Source: an uncultured Planctomycetaceae bacterium (GTDB taxonomy: Bacteria; Planctomycetota; Planctomycetia; Pirellulales; Pirellulaceae). From it: a stretch of DNA of 58,529 bases. A model generated the notes under the pieces. It was not told the DNA's origin. It made no database searches and saw only the letters and a program-made list of their open reading frames with translations. The translations under genes and the position numbers were made by a program. Location of the stretch: NCBI GenBank assembly GCA_903863885.1, contig CAIPEB010000090.1:1-58529 (forward strand), in the 5' to 3' direction. Shown piece after piece: positions 24,273-34,684 of the stretch; the stretch's first letter is position 1; the number at the start of each line of letters is the position of its first letter.

Positions 24273-27107
24273 CTAAGTTTCCCGCAGGCGATCCTGCAGG
24301 AAAGGTGCCAGGAATCTTCCGGTCGCCGAATCCCCGCATCGAGCCACTTTCTCCGGCGTCCCCTGGACGACGACCCGTCCCCCGTCATCGGCGGCCCCAG
24401 GCCCCAGGTCGATAATGTAATCGGCCGCTTTCATCATTTGCGGATTGTGTTCCACGACGATCAGCGAATGGCCGACGGACAGCAGCGCATCGAAGCAGTC
24501 GAGCAATTGGACGATATCGGCGTAATGCAGTCCGGTCGTCGGTTCGTCCATCAGAAACAGCGTCCGGCGGCGGCGTGCGGAAGAAATGTACGCCGCGAGT
24601 TTCAACCGCTGGGCCTCGCCCGCTGAAAGCGTGTTGGCCGGTTGCCCGAGCCGCAGATAGTCCAGGCCGACGTCGATCAACCGCCTCAGTTTCTGCTGGA
24701 CCTTGGCCTGGCCGCGGAAGAACGAAAACGCCTCGCGAACCGTCATTTCGAGAACGTCGGCGATGCTTCTTCCGCGATAGGTAATATCCAGGACTTCGCG
24801 ACGATACCGCCGTCCCTGGCACTGGTCGCATTTCATATACACGTCGGCCAGGAACTGCATGTCGATTTCGACATACCCGTCCCCTTCACATGCCGGACAA
24901 CGCCCTCCGTCCACGTTGAAACTGAAGTGGCCTGCGGAGTAGTTGCGGGTCCGCGCCTCAATCGTCTCGGCGAACACCGAGCGAATCTCGTCGAAGGCTT
25001 TGACGTAGGTCACGGGATTCGACCTGGGCGAACGGCCGATGGGACTCTGATCGATCAGCATCACATCGTCGATCTGACCGTCCCCGTACACGTCATCGAA
25101 GGCGAAAGGCTTGGGAGCTTCCTTGCGTTTGCGCTGGCAGAGGGCCGCATAGAGCGTATCCTCCACCAGCGTGCTTTTGCCGGCGCCGCTGACGCCCGTA
25201 ACCAGGCACAGAACGCCCAGCGGAAACTCCACGGTCAGATTCTTCAGATTGTTGCCTCGGGCGCCGACGAGCCGAACCCAGCCGTGGCTGGGGGAGCGGC
25301 GCCGCTCCGGAATCGCGACTCCGCGTCGGCCGGTCAAGAAATCGCCGGTGAGGCTCGTCTCGCACTCAAGCAACTCCGACAACGTTCCCTGAAAGACCAC
25401 ATCACCGCCGCGTTCCCCAGCACCGGGCCCGAGTTCAACGATGCTATCGGCCGCTTGCAGCAGCGTCTCCTCGTGCTCGACCAGCACGACCGTGTTCCCT
25501 CGATCCCGCAACGAACGGATCGCTCCAATCAACCGATGCACATCCGACGGATGCAACCCCACGGAGGGCTCGTCCAGTACGTAGAGCATGTTGACCAGGC
25601 TGGAACCAAGAGCGGACGTCAGCCCGACTCGCTGCACCTCGCCCCCGCTCAGAGTCCGCATCGTACGATCCAGAGACAGATATCCCAGACCGACGCTGTC
25701 GAGAAAGCCGAGCCGCTCGAGGATCTGGTCCAGCATCATCCGGCCGACACGACGCTCCCAATCGGAAAGAGGCAGCCCCCGGAAGAACTCCAGAAGTTCG
25801 CCGATCTTTGTGCTTTCCACATCCGCGATGTTCTTGCCGCCGATGCGAGTCGCCAGCGACTCGGGCCGGAGGCGTGATCCGCCGCATGCCGGGCAGGGAT
25901 AGTAGCTTCGCCAGCGACTGGCGAAGACGCGCAAGTGCATCTTGTATTTTCGTTTCTCGAGCCAGGCAAAAAACCCGCGCAAACCGCCGAATTTCCGCTC
26001 GGGAACTCCGTCCCGGATCAGCTGGCGCTGCTGTTCGTCGAGCAGCCGGAACGGCACGTCCACGCGGATTCCGTAATCCGGCGCCAGCGCAAGCAACTCC
26101 GCCAGCTCGTGGGCGTAAGCCGGAGTGTTCCAGGGAGCGATCGCGCCGTCGCGCAGCGACTTGCCTTGATCAGGGACCACCAGGTCCATGTCAACGTCGA
26201 CGACGTTCCCGAATCCCTCGCAACGAGGGCAGGCGCCGAGCGGACTATTGAAGCTGAACAGCCGCGGATCGGGCAGCGGATACTCGATGCCGCACGGCTC
26301 GCAACGCAGCGAATTGCTGAAGCCGGCTGGATTCCAGCGCCGGCCGTCAAGGAACACCGCACCGGGATTATCCGCTTCGGTTTCACTCCAGACCCAGCAC
26401 CGGCCGGCGCCCGCGGCAAACGCCGTCTCCAATGAGTCGAGCAGGCGTTGGGCGGAAGTCGAGCCGACTACGGCGCGGTCGACCACCACGTAAACACGCC
26501 CGTTCTGCGGGACCGGCAGAGAACCGGCCGGTAACGCGGTACCCGTATCCAGCAATTGATCGCCCACGATCAACCGCGGATAGCCCTCTTCCCGCAAGTG
26601 AGCCACGAGCTGCGGAATCTCGTCTTGCGACGAAATCTCACGGGTGAAACAAATCAGGAGGCGGGTCCCTGCCGGCATCAGTTCAAGCTGAGCGGCAACG
26701 GTCGTCGGCCAGTCGCGGCGCACTTCACTCTGGCAGCCCGCGCAGAAAACTCGGCCGATGCGGGCAAACAGCAACCGCAGGTAATCGTCGATCTCCGTCG
26801 CGGCACCGACCGTGGCGCGAGCAGATCGAGAAGCATCCTTGTGCGTGACTGCCGTCGCCGGAGGCAGTCCCTCGATGTACTCGACGTCGGGCTTCTCGAG
26901 CTGCTCGAGAAACTGGCGGGTGCTCGCAGAGAAACTCTCGATGTACCGCCGGCGCCCCTCGGCATAAAGGGTGTCCAGCGCCAGACTCGTCTTGCCGCTG
27001 CCGCTCACTCCGCAAAACACCACGAGCTGCCGGTGCGGGATGGACAAATCGATATTGCGGAGATTGTGGACTCGCGCGCCGCGTATCTGGATCTGGTTGA
27101 GCGACAA
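24273..27107 (-). CDS. uvrA: Excinuclease ABC subunit A
   Basis: The 944-residue product is a full-length UvrA (E. coli 940). It has two ABC ATPase modules: GVSGSGKTSLALDTLYAEG near the N-terminus and GVSGAGKSTLVEDTLYAA in the second half, signatures TLSGGEVQR and TLSAGEAQR, and Walker B regions YVLDEPSVGLH and FLMDEPTTGLH. Zinc-finger cysteines are visible (CEPCG..., GACPRCEGFG; CPACEGDGY, CDQCQGRRY). It recognises bulky DNA lesions with UvrB in nucleotide excision repair. The YCLD-type second signature has TLSAGE instead of TLSGGE, a small change. Confidence 0.93.
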   Translation of the reverse strand: MSLNQIQIRGARVHNLRNIDLSIPHRQLVVFCGVSGSGKTSLALDTLYAEGRRRYIESFSASTRQFLEQLEKPDVEYIEGLPPATAVTHKDASRSARATVGAATEIDDYLRLLFARIGRVFCAGCQSEVRRDWPTTVAAQLELMPAGTRLLICFTREISSQDEIPQLVAHLREEGYPRLIVGDQLLDTGTALPAGSLPVPQNGRVYVVVDRAVVGSTSAQRLLDSLETAFAAGAGRCWVWSETEADNPGAVFLDGRRWNPAGFSNSLRCEPCGIEYPLPDPRLFSFNSPLGACPRCEGFGNVVDVDMDLVVPDQGKSLRDGAIAPWNTPAYAHELAELLALAPDYGIRVDVPFRLLDEQQRQLIRDGVPERKFGGLRGFFAWLEKRKYKMHLRVFASRWRSYYPCPACGGSRLRPESLATRIGGKNIADVESTKIGELLEFFRGLPLSDWERRVGRMMLDQILERLGFLDSVGLGYLSLDRTMRTLSGGEVQRVGLTSALGSSLVNMLYVLDEPSVGLHPSDVHRLIGAIRSLRDRGNTVVLVEHEETLLQAADSIVELGPGAGERGGDVVFQGTLSELLECETSLTGDFLTGRRGVAIPERRRSPSHGWVRLVGARGNNLKNLTVEFPLGVLCLVTGVSGAGKSTLVEDTLYAALCQRKRKEAPKPFAFDDVYGDGQIDDVMLIDQSPIGRSPRSNPVTYVKAFDEIRSVFAETIEARTRNYSAGHFSFNVDGGRCPACEGDGYVEIDMQFLADVYMKCDQCQGRRYRREVLDITYRGRSIADVLEMTVREAFSFFRGQAKVQQKLRRLIDVGLDYLRLGQPANTLSAGEAQRLKLAAYISSARRRRTLFLMDEPTTGLHYADIVQLLDCFDALLSVGHSLIVVEHNPQMMKAADYIIDLGPGAADDGGRVVVQGTPEKVARCGDSATGRFLAPFLQDRLRET

Positions 27108-27383
27108 GCCGATGTCCTCGCCTGACTCGAACCCGACATCGCGGGCCGGTCAGCCCGTGCCCGTCTCAGGCACGCGGCTCCGGACCGCAAGTCGCGGGAT
27201 AACACATTCGCAAGAAGACCGATCGGGAAAGTGCCCGCCTGATCCGGCCAGAATCGGATTTCAGCTCGGATTACCGGGCATTTTCGGACAACTCGAATCC
27301 GTCATGGTACTCGCGTCCCGCGCTCCGGGCCAGGGCTCACCGGGTCGGGCTTCTCTGGCATGGGCCCGGCGGAACCGGATCCG

Positions 27384-28529
27384 TCACGCATCACCGGGCT
27401 GCGTCCCCGTTGGCGGCGGGGAGGTTGGCCGTGCCCGTTTCGTCCGCGGCGCGCGGCGCAGCGTGCGATCGCGCAGCGCCGCCAGACAGATCTCCTGACG
27501 ATTGAAGGCCAGTTGCCGCGTCCGCACGTAACGAAATCCCCACGAGCGGACTCGCGTTACGTACTCGGGGATGTGCTCCGCCAGTTCCCATTCCGGCAGT
27601 TTCAGAGTCAATAGCAGCCCGCGCACATTCACTTCGCGGTGTGTCACGATGTCTTCGACCATGGCGAGCGTGCGATCCGGCACCACGTTCGAGTCGGCCA
27701 TCAGCCAACGGATCCCTCGGAACTCGCGCCGTTTCATGTCCCCCGCGCGTTTCCTGACGTGCGTGAAACGCGGATGCTCCAGAAGTTCCTCGTCCATCTC
27801 AGCCGGATCGATTCCCGTGACGTGCAACCCGGCCCGAAGCAGGGCCTGAGACGCGCCGCCGGGAGCGCTGCCGATCTCCACACACTTGTCGCCTCTCACG
27901 ACGGGCAACTGCGACCAAGTCAGCGCCTCCATCATCTTCCAGTAAGCGCGGCTGATCACATCCTCGTCCCGTTTCATCGGCAGGCAGACGCCGCCGGGAT
28001 ACCGCGATGCGACCGAGTTTGCCAGGTGATATCCCACCAGCCACTCGTTAGGCTCGACAACGATGCAGTCCATCACATAATCGCCGGACCTGGCACGGTT
28101 GTTCGCCTGGGGTGGACGCCCTCCATGGATGACAGGCGCGGCCGCAGCGCAAATTGCATCGGCAACCTCGCCGCACAACGGCGACACTCCGGGCTCGTAT
28201 CCGCGATGTCCGGGGACGGAAACATCACGCTGCCAGACGTGCAGATGGGGAAAGTGCCGATCGCCGGCCATCTTCCAGAAATCGGCTGCCATCGACACAG
28301 CCTCGGTGCCGACCAACCGTCCCAGCGAGAACCCGTAGGCCCGGGCAAATGTGCTGCGCAGATCCACTTCGTCCGGCAACTCGTCGCTGCCCGTCCACTT
28401 GAACGTGACAAGCCCGGGACGCGAATAGGACAGATGCAGTTCCGGCCACTCGCGGGCCAGTTCATTCTTCAGCACTCCCTCCGCGCCGACCTGACAGACC
28501 ACATAGATATATCGGGCAGTATCACTCAT
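27384..28529 (-). CDS. RlmM-like rRNA 2'-O-methyltransferase
   Basis: From the ATG at 28529 (MSDTARYIYVVCQVGAEG) the product is 381 residues; a GTG 36 nt upstream is an alternative. The N-terminal part resembles a THUMP-like RNA-binding domain; the C-terminal part is an FtsJ/RrmJ-type SAM methyltransferase with CVEIGSAPGGASQALL as SAM motif I, an acidic GIDPAEMD and later LLLTLKLPEW. This architecture matches RlmM, which methylates C2498 of 23S rRNA in E. coli. The exact target here is inference. A basic Pro-rich tail ends the protein. Confidence 0.75.
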   Translation of the reverse strand: MSDTARYIYVVCQVGAEGVLKNELAREWPELHLSYSRPGLVTFKWTGSDELPDEVDLRSTFARAYGFSLGRLVGTEAVSMAADFWKMAGDRHFPHLHVWQRDVSVPGHRGYEPGVSPLCGEVADAICAAAAPVIHGGRPPQANNRARSGDYVMDCIVVEPNEWLVGYHLANSVASRYPGGVCLPMKRDEDVISRAYWKMMEALTWSQLPVVRGDKCVEIGSAPGGASQALLRAGLHVTGIDPAEMDEELLEHPRFTHVRKRAGDMKRREFRGIRWLMADSNVVPDRTLAMVEDIVTHREVNVRGLLLTLKLPEWELAEHIPEYVTRVRSWGFRYVRTRQLAFNRQEICLAALRDRTLRRAPRTKRARPTSPPPTGTQPGDA

Positions 28530-28823
28530 CAGCTTGCTCAACGAATCGCAGGTGTTTGGATTCACGCAGGCCGCATCGTAGCACAGGCGTCCGTCTCAGT
28601 GGGATGACCACCGCAGAGAGAAGATCCCGGACGGAAACACCACACCGCGACCACAACACCCGGACAGACGCGCAGAGATCACTGAGGCGTTACAGCGGTA
28701 CCCTGCCGGAAATCGGCACCAGCGGGGTGCACCGGGCGAAAGGGCGAAGCGACCTCGATGCTCAGCAAGCGAAACCTCTCGGCGAAGGCACCTGCGGGGC
28801 AATTCGACGGGTCTTCAAGCCGA

Positions 28824-30755
28824 TCAGCGTTTGGAATACCACTTTGTCAGTTCTTCGACCGTGATAACCTTGTTGCCGTCGGCGTCGGCTGCCGATGGAT
28901 CGCTCGACATGCTCTTCCATTCCGCCTCGGAGAGCATGCCGTCGCTATTGCGATCATACTTCCTGATCTGCCCCATCGAGTACTTCACATACTTCGGGTC
29001 GAGCCCCGCCAAATCCGGTGACGCGGCGGGAGTCACGGCGCTTGGAGGTTTCGCCTCGCCCGAAACGGCGGCCGACGGAGCGGGTACGCCTCCCATGACG
29101 GCGGCCGGCTGAGCCGGAGCGCCCGCACCGGGCTGGGGACCGGCCGGGGCCACGGAAATCCCGCGCACCGCGCCCTGTTCGTTTGCCTTGAGGCACTCGC
29201 GCGGCGTGATGATACCGTCGCCATCCAGATCGAACTTGTTGAAATCAGCGATAACGGAATCCGACCAACTCGTCGAAAACTCCGCCATGGCAACCTGTCC
29301 ATCGACGTTGGAATCACTGCGGGCAAACCAATCAGGCAGACCCTCCGGCAGCCTTTCAGCTGCCGACTTGAACCGATAGGACTTGCCGCCCGACGATTTG
29401 GACGAGTCCGAACCGCGGCCCCTTCCGCCGCCCTCATCACCTCCGCCCCCATCGCGCGACGCATAGAAACGGGGATCACCGCCGGGCGGGCCACCCATCG
29501 GACCACCACCCATCGGACCACCGCCCATGGGACCACCCATCGGGCCGCCTCCCATGGGACCGCCGCCGCCCGGATTTCGAAAGCGGTCACTCAGCCACGC
29601 TGCAATTTCTTCCTTCGTGATCACGTTGTCGTGGTTCTTGTCCGCGGCCGATGGATCCGACCGGAAACCACCCCACTCTTCCTTCTCGAATTTGCCGTTC
29701 TTGTTCGTGTCGTAGCGATCGAGAATCCCGCGCACGATGCCTTCCATCCGAGGATCAACCGCGCCGCCGGAACCAGCTCCGGATGAACTGCCTGCCAGCG
29801 GCGGCGGCGCGGCGCCCTTCTTGGCCGTTGTGGTTTCGGCGCCGCGGCGCAATGCATAACGAACCGCCAATTCCGCGGCCGTCAGCTTTCCGTCCGAGTT
29901 CCGGTCATAGGTCTTGGGATCTTCGCTCCAGCGTCCCTCGGCAATTTCCTTTGCATCGAGTATGCCGTCTTTGTTCTGGTCGTATCTGGCGATCCGGTCG
30001 TTGGCCTCGCGGAGATCCGCCTCATTGACTTTGACAGAGGCAGCCTCGCCGGCCGTGCCAAAACCGGGAGGTATCGGCAGAATGTCCTTGGAGCCAAACC
30101 CAGGCACGAGCGGCTCGGCCGCCGGAGACGCCGATCCGCCCCCTTGAGGCGTTTCGCCGCCGGGTGCTCCGCCACCCCGCTGTTCGCGCAACCGGTCCAT
30201 CGCATTGGCCAATTTTTCAATCGGAATCGGTTTGCTCAGATCCAACTGCGGAACCTGGCTGGCAATCCGCTCCAGGAAGAACCTTGCTCGCCCCTGAGCT
30301 TCATTGGGATCGATCATGCCGTTGCCGTTTTCGTCAAACCGCTTGATCATGTCCGTCGGATTGAACCCCGGCATACCTCCGCCGCCGAACGGCATGCCGC
30401 CGCCCATCGGCCCCCCCATCGGTCCGCCGCCGCCAAAGGGCATACCGCCCCCCATTGGTCCACCCATTGGACCACCCATCGGTCCGCCCATCGGGCCACC
30501 GCCACCAAAGGGCATGCCGCCGCCCATCGGGCCACCCATGGGCGGGCCACCCATCGGGCCACCGCCGCCAAAATCGGGGCCCCCGCGGAAGCCGCCGCCA
30601 TCACGGCCGCGATCGCGTCCGCGGTCCCTGCCTCCTCGCCCGCCTTCGCGACCACCGTCGCCATTGTTTTCCTGGGCCGAGACATTGGCAATCAGCAGAG
30701 CCATCGCCACAACCCAACCAAGCGGCGCCGGCCAGCGGGAAAAACTGCGGGACAT
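28824..30755 (-). CDS. Secreted multi-EF-hand protein with Gly/Met/Pro repeats
   Basis: The 643-residue product has a signal peptide (MSRSFSRWPAPLGWVVAMALLIANVSA). An Arg/Gly-rich stretch and a GGPMGG-type low-complexity region fill about residues 30-130, and a second shorter one lies near residue 400. Nine EF-hand-like loops are visible, for example DENGNGMIDPNE, DQNKDGILDAKE, DRNSDGKLTAAE, DTNKNGKFEKEE, DLDGDGIITPRE and DRNSDGMLSEAE. It is expected to bind calcium outside the cytoplasm. Large EF-hand proteins of this type are frequent in planctomycetes; their roles are unknown. Confidence 0.85.
   Translation of the reverse strand: MSRSFSRWPAPLGWVVAMALLIANVSAQENNGDGGREGGRGGRDRGRDRGRDGGGFRGGPDFGGGGPMGGPPMGGPMGGGMPFGGGGPMGGPMGGPMGGPMGGGMPFGGGGPMGGPMGGGMPFGGGGMPGFNPTDMIKRFDENGNGMIDPNEAQGRARFFLERIASQVPQLDLSKPIPIEKLANAMDRLREQRGGGAPGGETPQGGGSASPAAEPLVPGFGSKDILPIPPGFGTAGEAASVKVNEADLREANDRIARYDQNKDGILDAKEIAEGRWSEDPKTYDRNSDGKLTAAELAVRYALRRGAETTTAKKGAAPPPLAGSSSGAGSGGAVDPRMEGIVRGILDRYDTNKNGKFEKEEWGGFRSDPSAADKNHDNVITKEEIAAWLSDRFRNPGGGGPMGGGPMGGPMGGGPMGGGPMGGPPGGDPRFYASRDGGGGDEGGGRGRGSDSSKSSGGKSYRFKSAAERLPEGLPDWFARSDSNVDGQVAMAEFSTSWSDSVIADFNKFDLDGDGIITPRECLKANEQGAVRGISVAPAGPQPGAGAPAQPAAVMGGVPAPSAAVSGEAKPPSAVTPAASPDLAGLDPKYVKYSMGQIRKYDRNSDGMLSEAEWKSMSSDPSAADADGNKVITVEELTKWYSKR
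30361..30600 (-). repeat. GGPMGG-type coding repeat
   Basis: Tandem imperfect 12-18 bp units within the EF-hand gene encode repeated Gly-Gly-Pro-Met and GGGMPFGGGG blocks. The opposite strand reads as Pro-rich frames, which are shadows. Such tracts are prone to slippage, so length may vary between strains. Confidence 0.75.
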
Positions 30756-31063
30756 GTTTCAAGTTCCTCAGCGACGGAATGTCGGCAGGAAAGACAGAGC
30801 ACCCGGTCGGCGAAAATGAGCCGAACTCATGATGCAGTATACCATTATCACCAAGGCAGGGCGTTCCGCCAACAGTTGTATTTAACCCAATTTCGTCGGC
30901 AAAGTTCCGGCCATTCGGCCTGAACGACCGCGCGGCCGGTGAGTTTTATGTCCAATCCGACCGCGTTGACGATGACTGGGCAGGGCGCTAAATTGGGGCC
31001 ACGTACAGATTTCCCCGTGTTGTTCACGGGATTTCCACCTTTGCCAGCAAGGATCGGCGGACC
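30756..31063. other. Divergent intergenic region, EF-hand gene and tkt
   Basis: 308 bases between divergent genes. It should hold both promoters. The AT-richer part at 30835-30890 (CAGTATACCATTATC, GTTGTATTTAACC) is the likely location, but I cannot assign boxes with confidence. No RNA element recognised. Confidence 0.4.
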
Positions 31064-33121
31064 ATGTCGTTACCCTCCATCGACATCGAGCATTTGGCCA
31101 TCAATACGATTCGGACGTTGTCCATGGACGCCGTTCAACAGGCAAACAGCGGCCACCCGGGAACTCCGATGGCCCTTGCTCCCGTTGCGTACGTGCTGTG
31201 GAATCGGATTCTTCGATACGATCCGGCCACTCCGCTCTGGCCCGCCCGAGACCGATTTGTGTTATCGTGCGGCCATGCATCGATGCTGCTCTATTCGCTG
31301 CTGCATCTGGCTGGCGTCAAGGAAGCCAATCCGAAATCCCGCAACGGCAGGCAATTCGCCGTCACGCTGGAAGACATCAAGAACTTCCGACAACTAGGCA
31401 GTCCGTGCGCCGGGCACCCGGAATTCGGCGACGCGTCGGGCATCGAAACGACAACAGGCCCTCTGGGACAGGGTGTCGCCACGAGCGTCGGAATGGCCAT
31501 TGCCTCGCAATGGCTGGCGGCCCGCTACAACCGGCCGGGCTTTGACCTGTTCCAATACCACGTCTATGCAATGTGCGGCGACGGCGACTTGATGGAAGGA
31601 GTCGCCGCAGAGGCCGCGTCGCTGGCCGGCCACCTGCAATTGGGGAATCTCTGCTGGATCTACGACGACAACCACATCACGATCGAGGGCAAGACCGACC
31701 TCGCCTTCAGCGAGAACGTGCGGAAGCGATTCGAAGGTCTGGGCTGGAACACTCTGCGGGTCGAGGATGCCAACGACACGGAGGCAATCCAGCGAGCATT
31801 CGAGACGGCTCAGCGAACGATGGACCGCCCGACACTCATCGCGGTCCGCAGCGTGATCGGTTACGGCGCACCGAACAAAGCGAACACGCACGACGCCCAC
31901 GGGGCGCCGCTCGGCGCCGAAGAGATCCGGCTGACCAAACAGTTCTACGGATGGCCGGAAGACCAGCAGTTCAGGGTGCCGGACGAAGTCCGCGCGGACT
32001 TTGCCGAGGGCATCGGGGCTCGCGGCCACGACGCGTGCGAGGATTGGCACGAGCAGTTTGCGAAGTACCAGCGGGAGTATCCGGCTCTCGCCAACGAACT
32101 GAAGACAATGTGGGCCGGCAAACTGCCCGAGGGCTGGGACGGTTCGCTGCCGGTGTTCCCGGCGGATGCCAAGGGTCAGGCGACGCGAGTATCTTCCGGC
32201 GTGCTGGTGAATGCGACCGCCGCGTCCGTGCCGTGGTTCATCGGCGGTTCAGCCGATCTGGCGCCGTCCAACAACACGTTGGTGAAGGACGGGGGCCACT
32301 TCAGTGCAAAAGACCGTGCCGGCCGCAACTTGCATTTCGGGATTCGCGAACACGCCATGGCGGCTGCCGCCAATGGAATGTCGCTGGCCGGATTGCGTCC
32401 CTATTGCGCCACTTTCTTTGTGTTCAGCGACTACCTCCGCCCCTCGATGCGGCTGAGCGGTCTGATGCACCAGCCCGTGCTGTACATCCTCACCCACGAT
32501 TCGATCGGCCTGGGCGAAGACGGACCGACCCACCAACCCGTCGAGCACCTCGCTGCATGCCGCGCCATACCGAACCTGCTGGTGGTGCGCCCGGCCGATG
32601 CCAATGAAGTCGCCGAGGCTTACCGGACGATTCTGGGAATCAACAATCGCCCCGCAGCCCTGATTCTCTCGCGCCAGAACCTGCCCACACTCGATCGAGC
32701 GAAATTCGGCTCGGCCAAAGGGGTCGCGCGGGGAGCCTACATTCTCTCCGACGCACCCGGCGGGCGTCCCGACGTGATTCTCATCGGCACGGGCAGCGAA
32801 GTTTCGCTTTGCGTCGCGGCTCAGCAGCAACTGAACTCTGAGGGAATCGCCACGCGGGTCGTCAGCATGCCGTGCTGGGAACTGTTCGACGACCAGGACG
32901 CCGCCTATCAGGAAGGCGTTCTGCCGCCCGGCGTCTCGGCACGAGTGGCCGTGGAAGCCGGAATTCGCCAGGGATGGGACAGGTACATCGGCTCGCGCGG
33001 CCGATTTGTGGGCATGAGCACGTTCGGCAAGTCCGCTCCGGCTCCGAAGCTCTATTCGTATTTCGGAATCACCGTCGAGCAGATCGTGGTCGAGGCGAAG
33101 GCATCCCACGGCGGACTTTAA
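31064..33121 (+). CDS. tkt: Transketolase
   Basis: The 685-residue product is a complete transketolase: NTIRTLSMDAVQQANSGHPGTP near the N-terminus, LSCGHASMLLYSLLHL, the thiamine diphosphate motif (CGDGDLMEGV to DDNHITIEG), and the pyrimidine-domain segments FGIREHAMAAAANG and THDSIGLGEDGPTHQPVEHL. It moves two-carbon units in the pentose phosphate pathway. Length is near the E. coli enzyme (663). Ribosome binding sequence AGCAAGGATCGG precedes the start. rpe, 10 kb away, works in the same pathway but is not in the same operon. Confidence 0.95.
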   Translation: MSLPSIDIEHLAINTIRTLSMDAVQQANSGHPGTPMALAPVAYVLWNRILRYDPATPLWPARDRFVLSCGHASMLLYSLLHLAGVKEANPKSRNGRQFAVTLEDIKNFRQLGSPCAGHPEFGDASGIETTTGPLGQGVATSVGMAIASQWLAARYNRPGFDLFQYHVYAMCGDGDLMEGVAAEAASLAGHLQLGNLCWIYDDNHITIEGKTDLAFSENVRKRFEGLGWNTLRVEDANDTEAIQRAFETAQRTMDRPTLIAVRSVIGYGAPNKANTHDAHGAPLGAEEIRLTKQFYGWPEDQQFRVPDEVRADFAEGIGARGHDACEDWHEQFAKYQREYPALANELKTMWAGKLPEGWDGSLPVFPADAKGQATRVSSGVLVNATAASVPWFIGGSADLAPSNNTLVKDGGHFSAKDRAGRNLHFGIREHAMAAAANGMSLAGLRPYCATFFVFSDYLRPSMRLSGLMHQPVLYILTHDSIGLGEDGPTHQPVEHLAACRAIPNLLVVRPADANEVAEAYRTILGINNRPAALILSRQNLPTLDRAKFGSAKGVARGAYILSDAPGGRPDVILIGTGSEVSLCVAAQQQLNSEGIATRVVSMPCWELFDDQDAAYQEGVLPPGVSARVAVEAGIRQGWDRYIGSRGRFVGMSTFGKSAPAPKLYSYFGITVEQIVVEAKASHGGL

Positions 33122-33151
33122 AGTCTTCCGCAGGCCCGACCCCGACGGCGC

Positions 33152-34636
33152 CTATTCCGCAGTCGGTTCCACATCGAGCGGTTTTCCGGGCACCCAATGA
33201 AAGCGGAGGTCGCCCGGTTGAAGCCGTCCGGGTTCGCGCGCGCCGGCCCCTTTCTGCCTGGTGCGCGAGTCACCCAGATCAGCCCGCATCTCGTCGGCCA
33301 GCCTGGAGATCGTCGCCACGACATCGGGGTGCCGGTCGGCCACGTTCGTCGTCTCGCCCGGATCGTTCTGAAGATCGAACAGTGCCAGATCGATGGCCGC
33401 CTTTTCGTACCGAGCCGGCTTCCCGCCGGTTCCGCCGGGACGACCGCCAAGCGTTTGGTACGCATGGGGAAAGTGCAGTTTCCACTGCCCCATGCGCACG
33501 GCCTGCAATTCCTCCAACCAGTAGAAGAAAAGGGCATCGTGGGGGCTTCGAGCGCCGGGTTCCGCGGCCATCAGCGGCCAGATATTCCTGCCGTCAATCT
33601 TGTGGTCCGGCAGTTTGGCGCCGCACAGATGGGCCAACGTCGGAAGCACATCGATTGTCATGGCCGGATCGTGGCACTGCGTGCCCGCCGGTATGTGCCC
33701 CGGCCACCACATGACGGCAGGCTCGCGGCAACCGCCATCGAACATCGTTCCTTTGCCCTCGCGCAGCGGACCGGCGGAACCCGCGTGATCTCCATAGCTC
33801 AGCCAGGGCCCGTTGTCCGCAGTGAAAATCACGAGCGTGTCCTGCTCCAGTTTCTCAGCGCGCAGCGTGTCGAGAATCTGCCCCACCGACCAGTCGATTT
33901 CCATCACGACATCGCCGAAGAGTCCCCGCGATGATTTCCCGCGGAACTTGTCCGATACGTGCAGCGGCACGTGAACCATCGAGTGCGGGAGGTAGACCAG
34001 GAACGGACGCGTCTTGTTCCGCTGGATGAACTGCACGGCCCGCTCGGTGTACAGCGTCGTCAGCTGATTCTGGTCCTGATCGTCCACATCGGCATCGACG
34101 ATGCGGGTCCCGTCAAACAGCGGCAGTTTCGGAAACCGGTCTCCGGCCTCTGGGTGATTCGGCCACATATCGTTCGAGTACGGCAATCCCAGGTATTCGT
34201 CGAACCCGTTGTTCGTCGGCAGGAATTTCGGATGGTGACCGAGGTGCCACTTGCCGAAGCAGGCTGTCGCGTAGCCGCGCTGCTTCACGACTTCACCGAG
34301 CGTCATCTCGGCGGAATTGATGCCGTGCGCTGCCTGATGGGCCAGCGCTCCCTGAATGCCGACTCGCACGTTGTAGCACCCGGTCATCAGGCCGGCGCGC
34401 GAAGCGGAGCAGACCGCCTGCGTGACGTAGAAGTCCGTGAAGACGCGGCCTTCTTTGGCCATGCGGTCCAGATTGGGAGTCGAGTACCCCTGGGCACCGA
34501 ACGGGCCGATGTCGCCGTACCCCATGTCGTCGATGTAGATCACGACGAAGTTCGGCAGTCGCTCGGCGGCAACTCCGCAGCGAGGCATCGCCGCGGCGAG
34601 ACACAGCAGACCGGCCGCTAGTGAGAAACGCAGCAT
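33152..34636 (-). CDS. Secreted arylsulfatase-type sulfatase
   Basis: The 494-residue product has a signal peptide ([16 protein letters not shown]). Sulfatase signatures follow: [16 protein letters not shown] for metal binding and [13 protein letters not shown], where Cys76 in CxAxR would be oxidised to formylglycine by a maturase. Later GKWHLGHH and FTADNGPW also fit. Such enzymes remove sulfate from algal or mucin polysaccharides and are very numerous in planctomycetes. It is convergent with tkt and lies next to the carbohydrate cluster. Confidence 0.93.
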   Translation of the reverse strand: MLRFSLAAGLLCLAAAMPRCGVAAERLPNFVVIYIDDMGYGDIGPFGAQGYSTPNLDRMAKEGRVFTDFYVTQAVCSASRAGLMTGCYNVRVGIQGALAHQAAHGINSAEMTLGEVVKQRGYATACFGKWHLGHHPKFLPTNNGFDEYLGLPYSNDMWPNHPEAGDRFPKLPLFDGTRIVDADVDDQDQNQLTTLYTERAVQFIQRNKTRPFLVYLPHSMVHVPLHVSDKFRGKSSRGLFGDVVMEIDWSVGQILDTLRAEKLEQDTLVIFTADNGPWLSYGDHAGSAGPLREGKGTMFDGGCREPAVMWWPGHIPAGTQCHDPAMTIDVLPTLAHLCGAKLPDHKIDGRNIWPLMAAEPGARSPHDALFFYWLEELQAVRMGQWKLHFPHAYQTLGGRPGGTGGKPARYEKAAIDLALFDLQNDPGETTNVADRHPDVVATISRLADEMRADLGDSRTRQKGAGAREPGRLQPGDLRFHWVPGKPLDVEPTAE

Positions 34637-34684
34637 GACCGATTCTCCCGGGCTTTGACGGCGGATCCAGGGCCAACCGCGTCG

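Noticed and set aside
30304-30819. Pro-rich plus-strand frames opposite the EF-hand gene
   Set aside because: They are the complement of the GGPMGG repeats and lack starts with ribosome sites.
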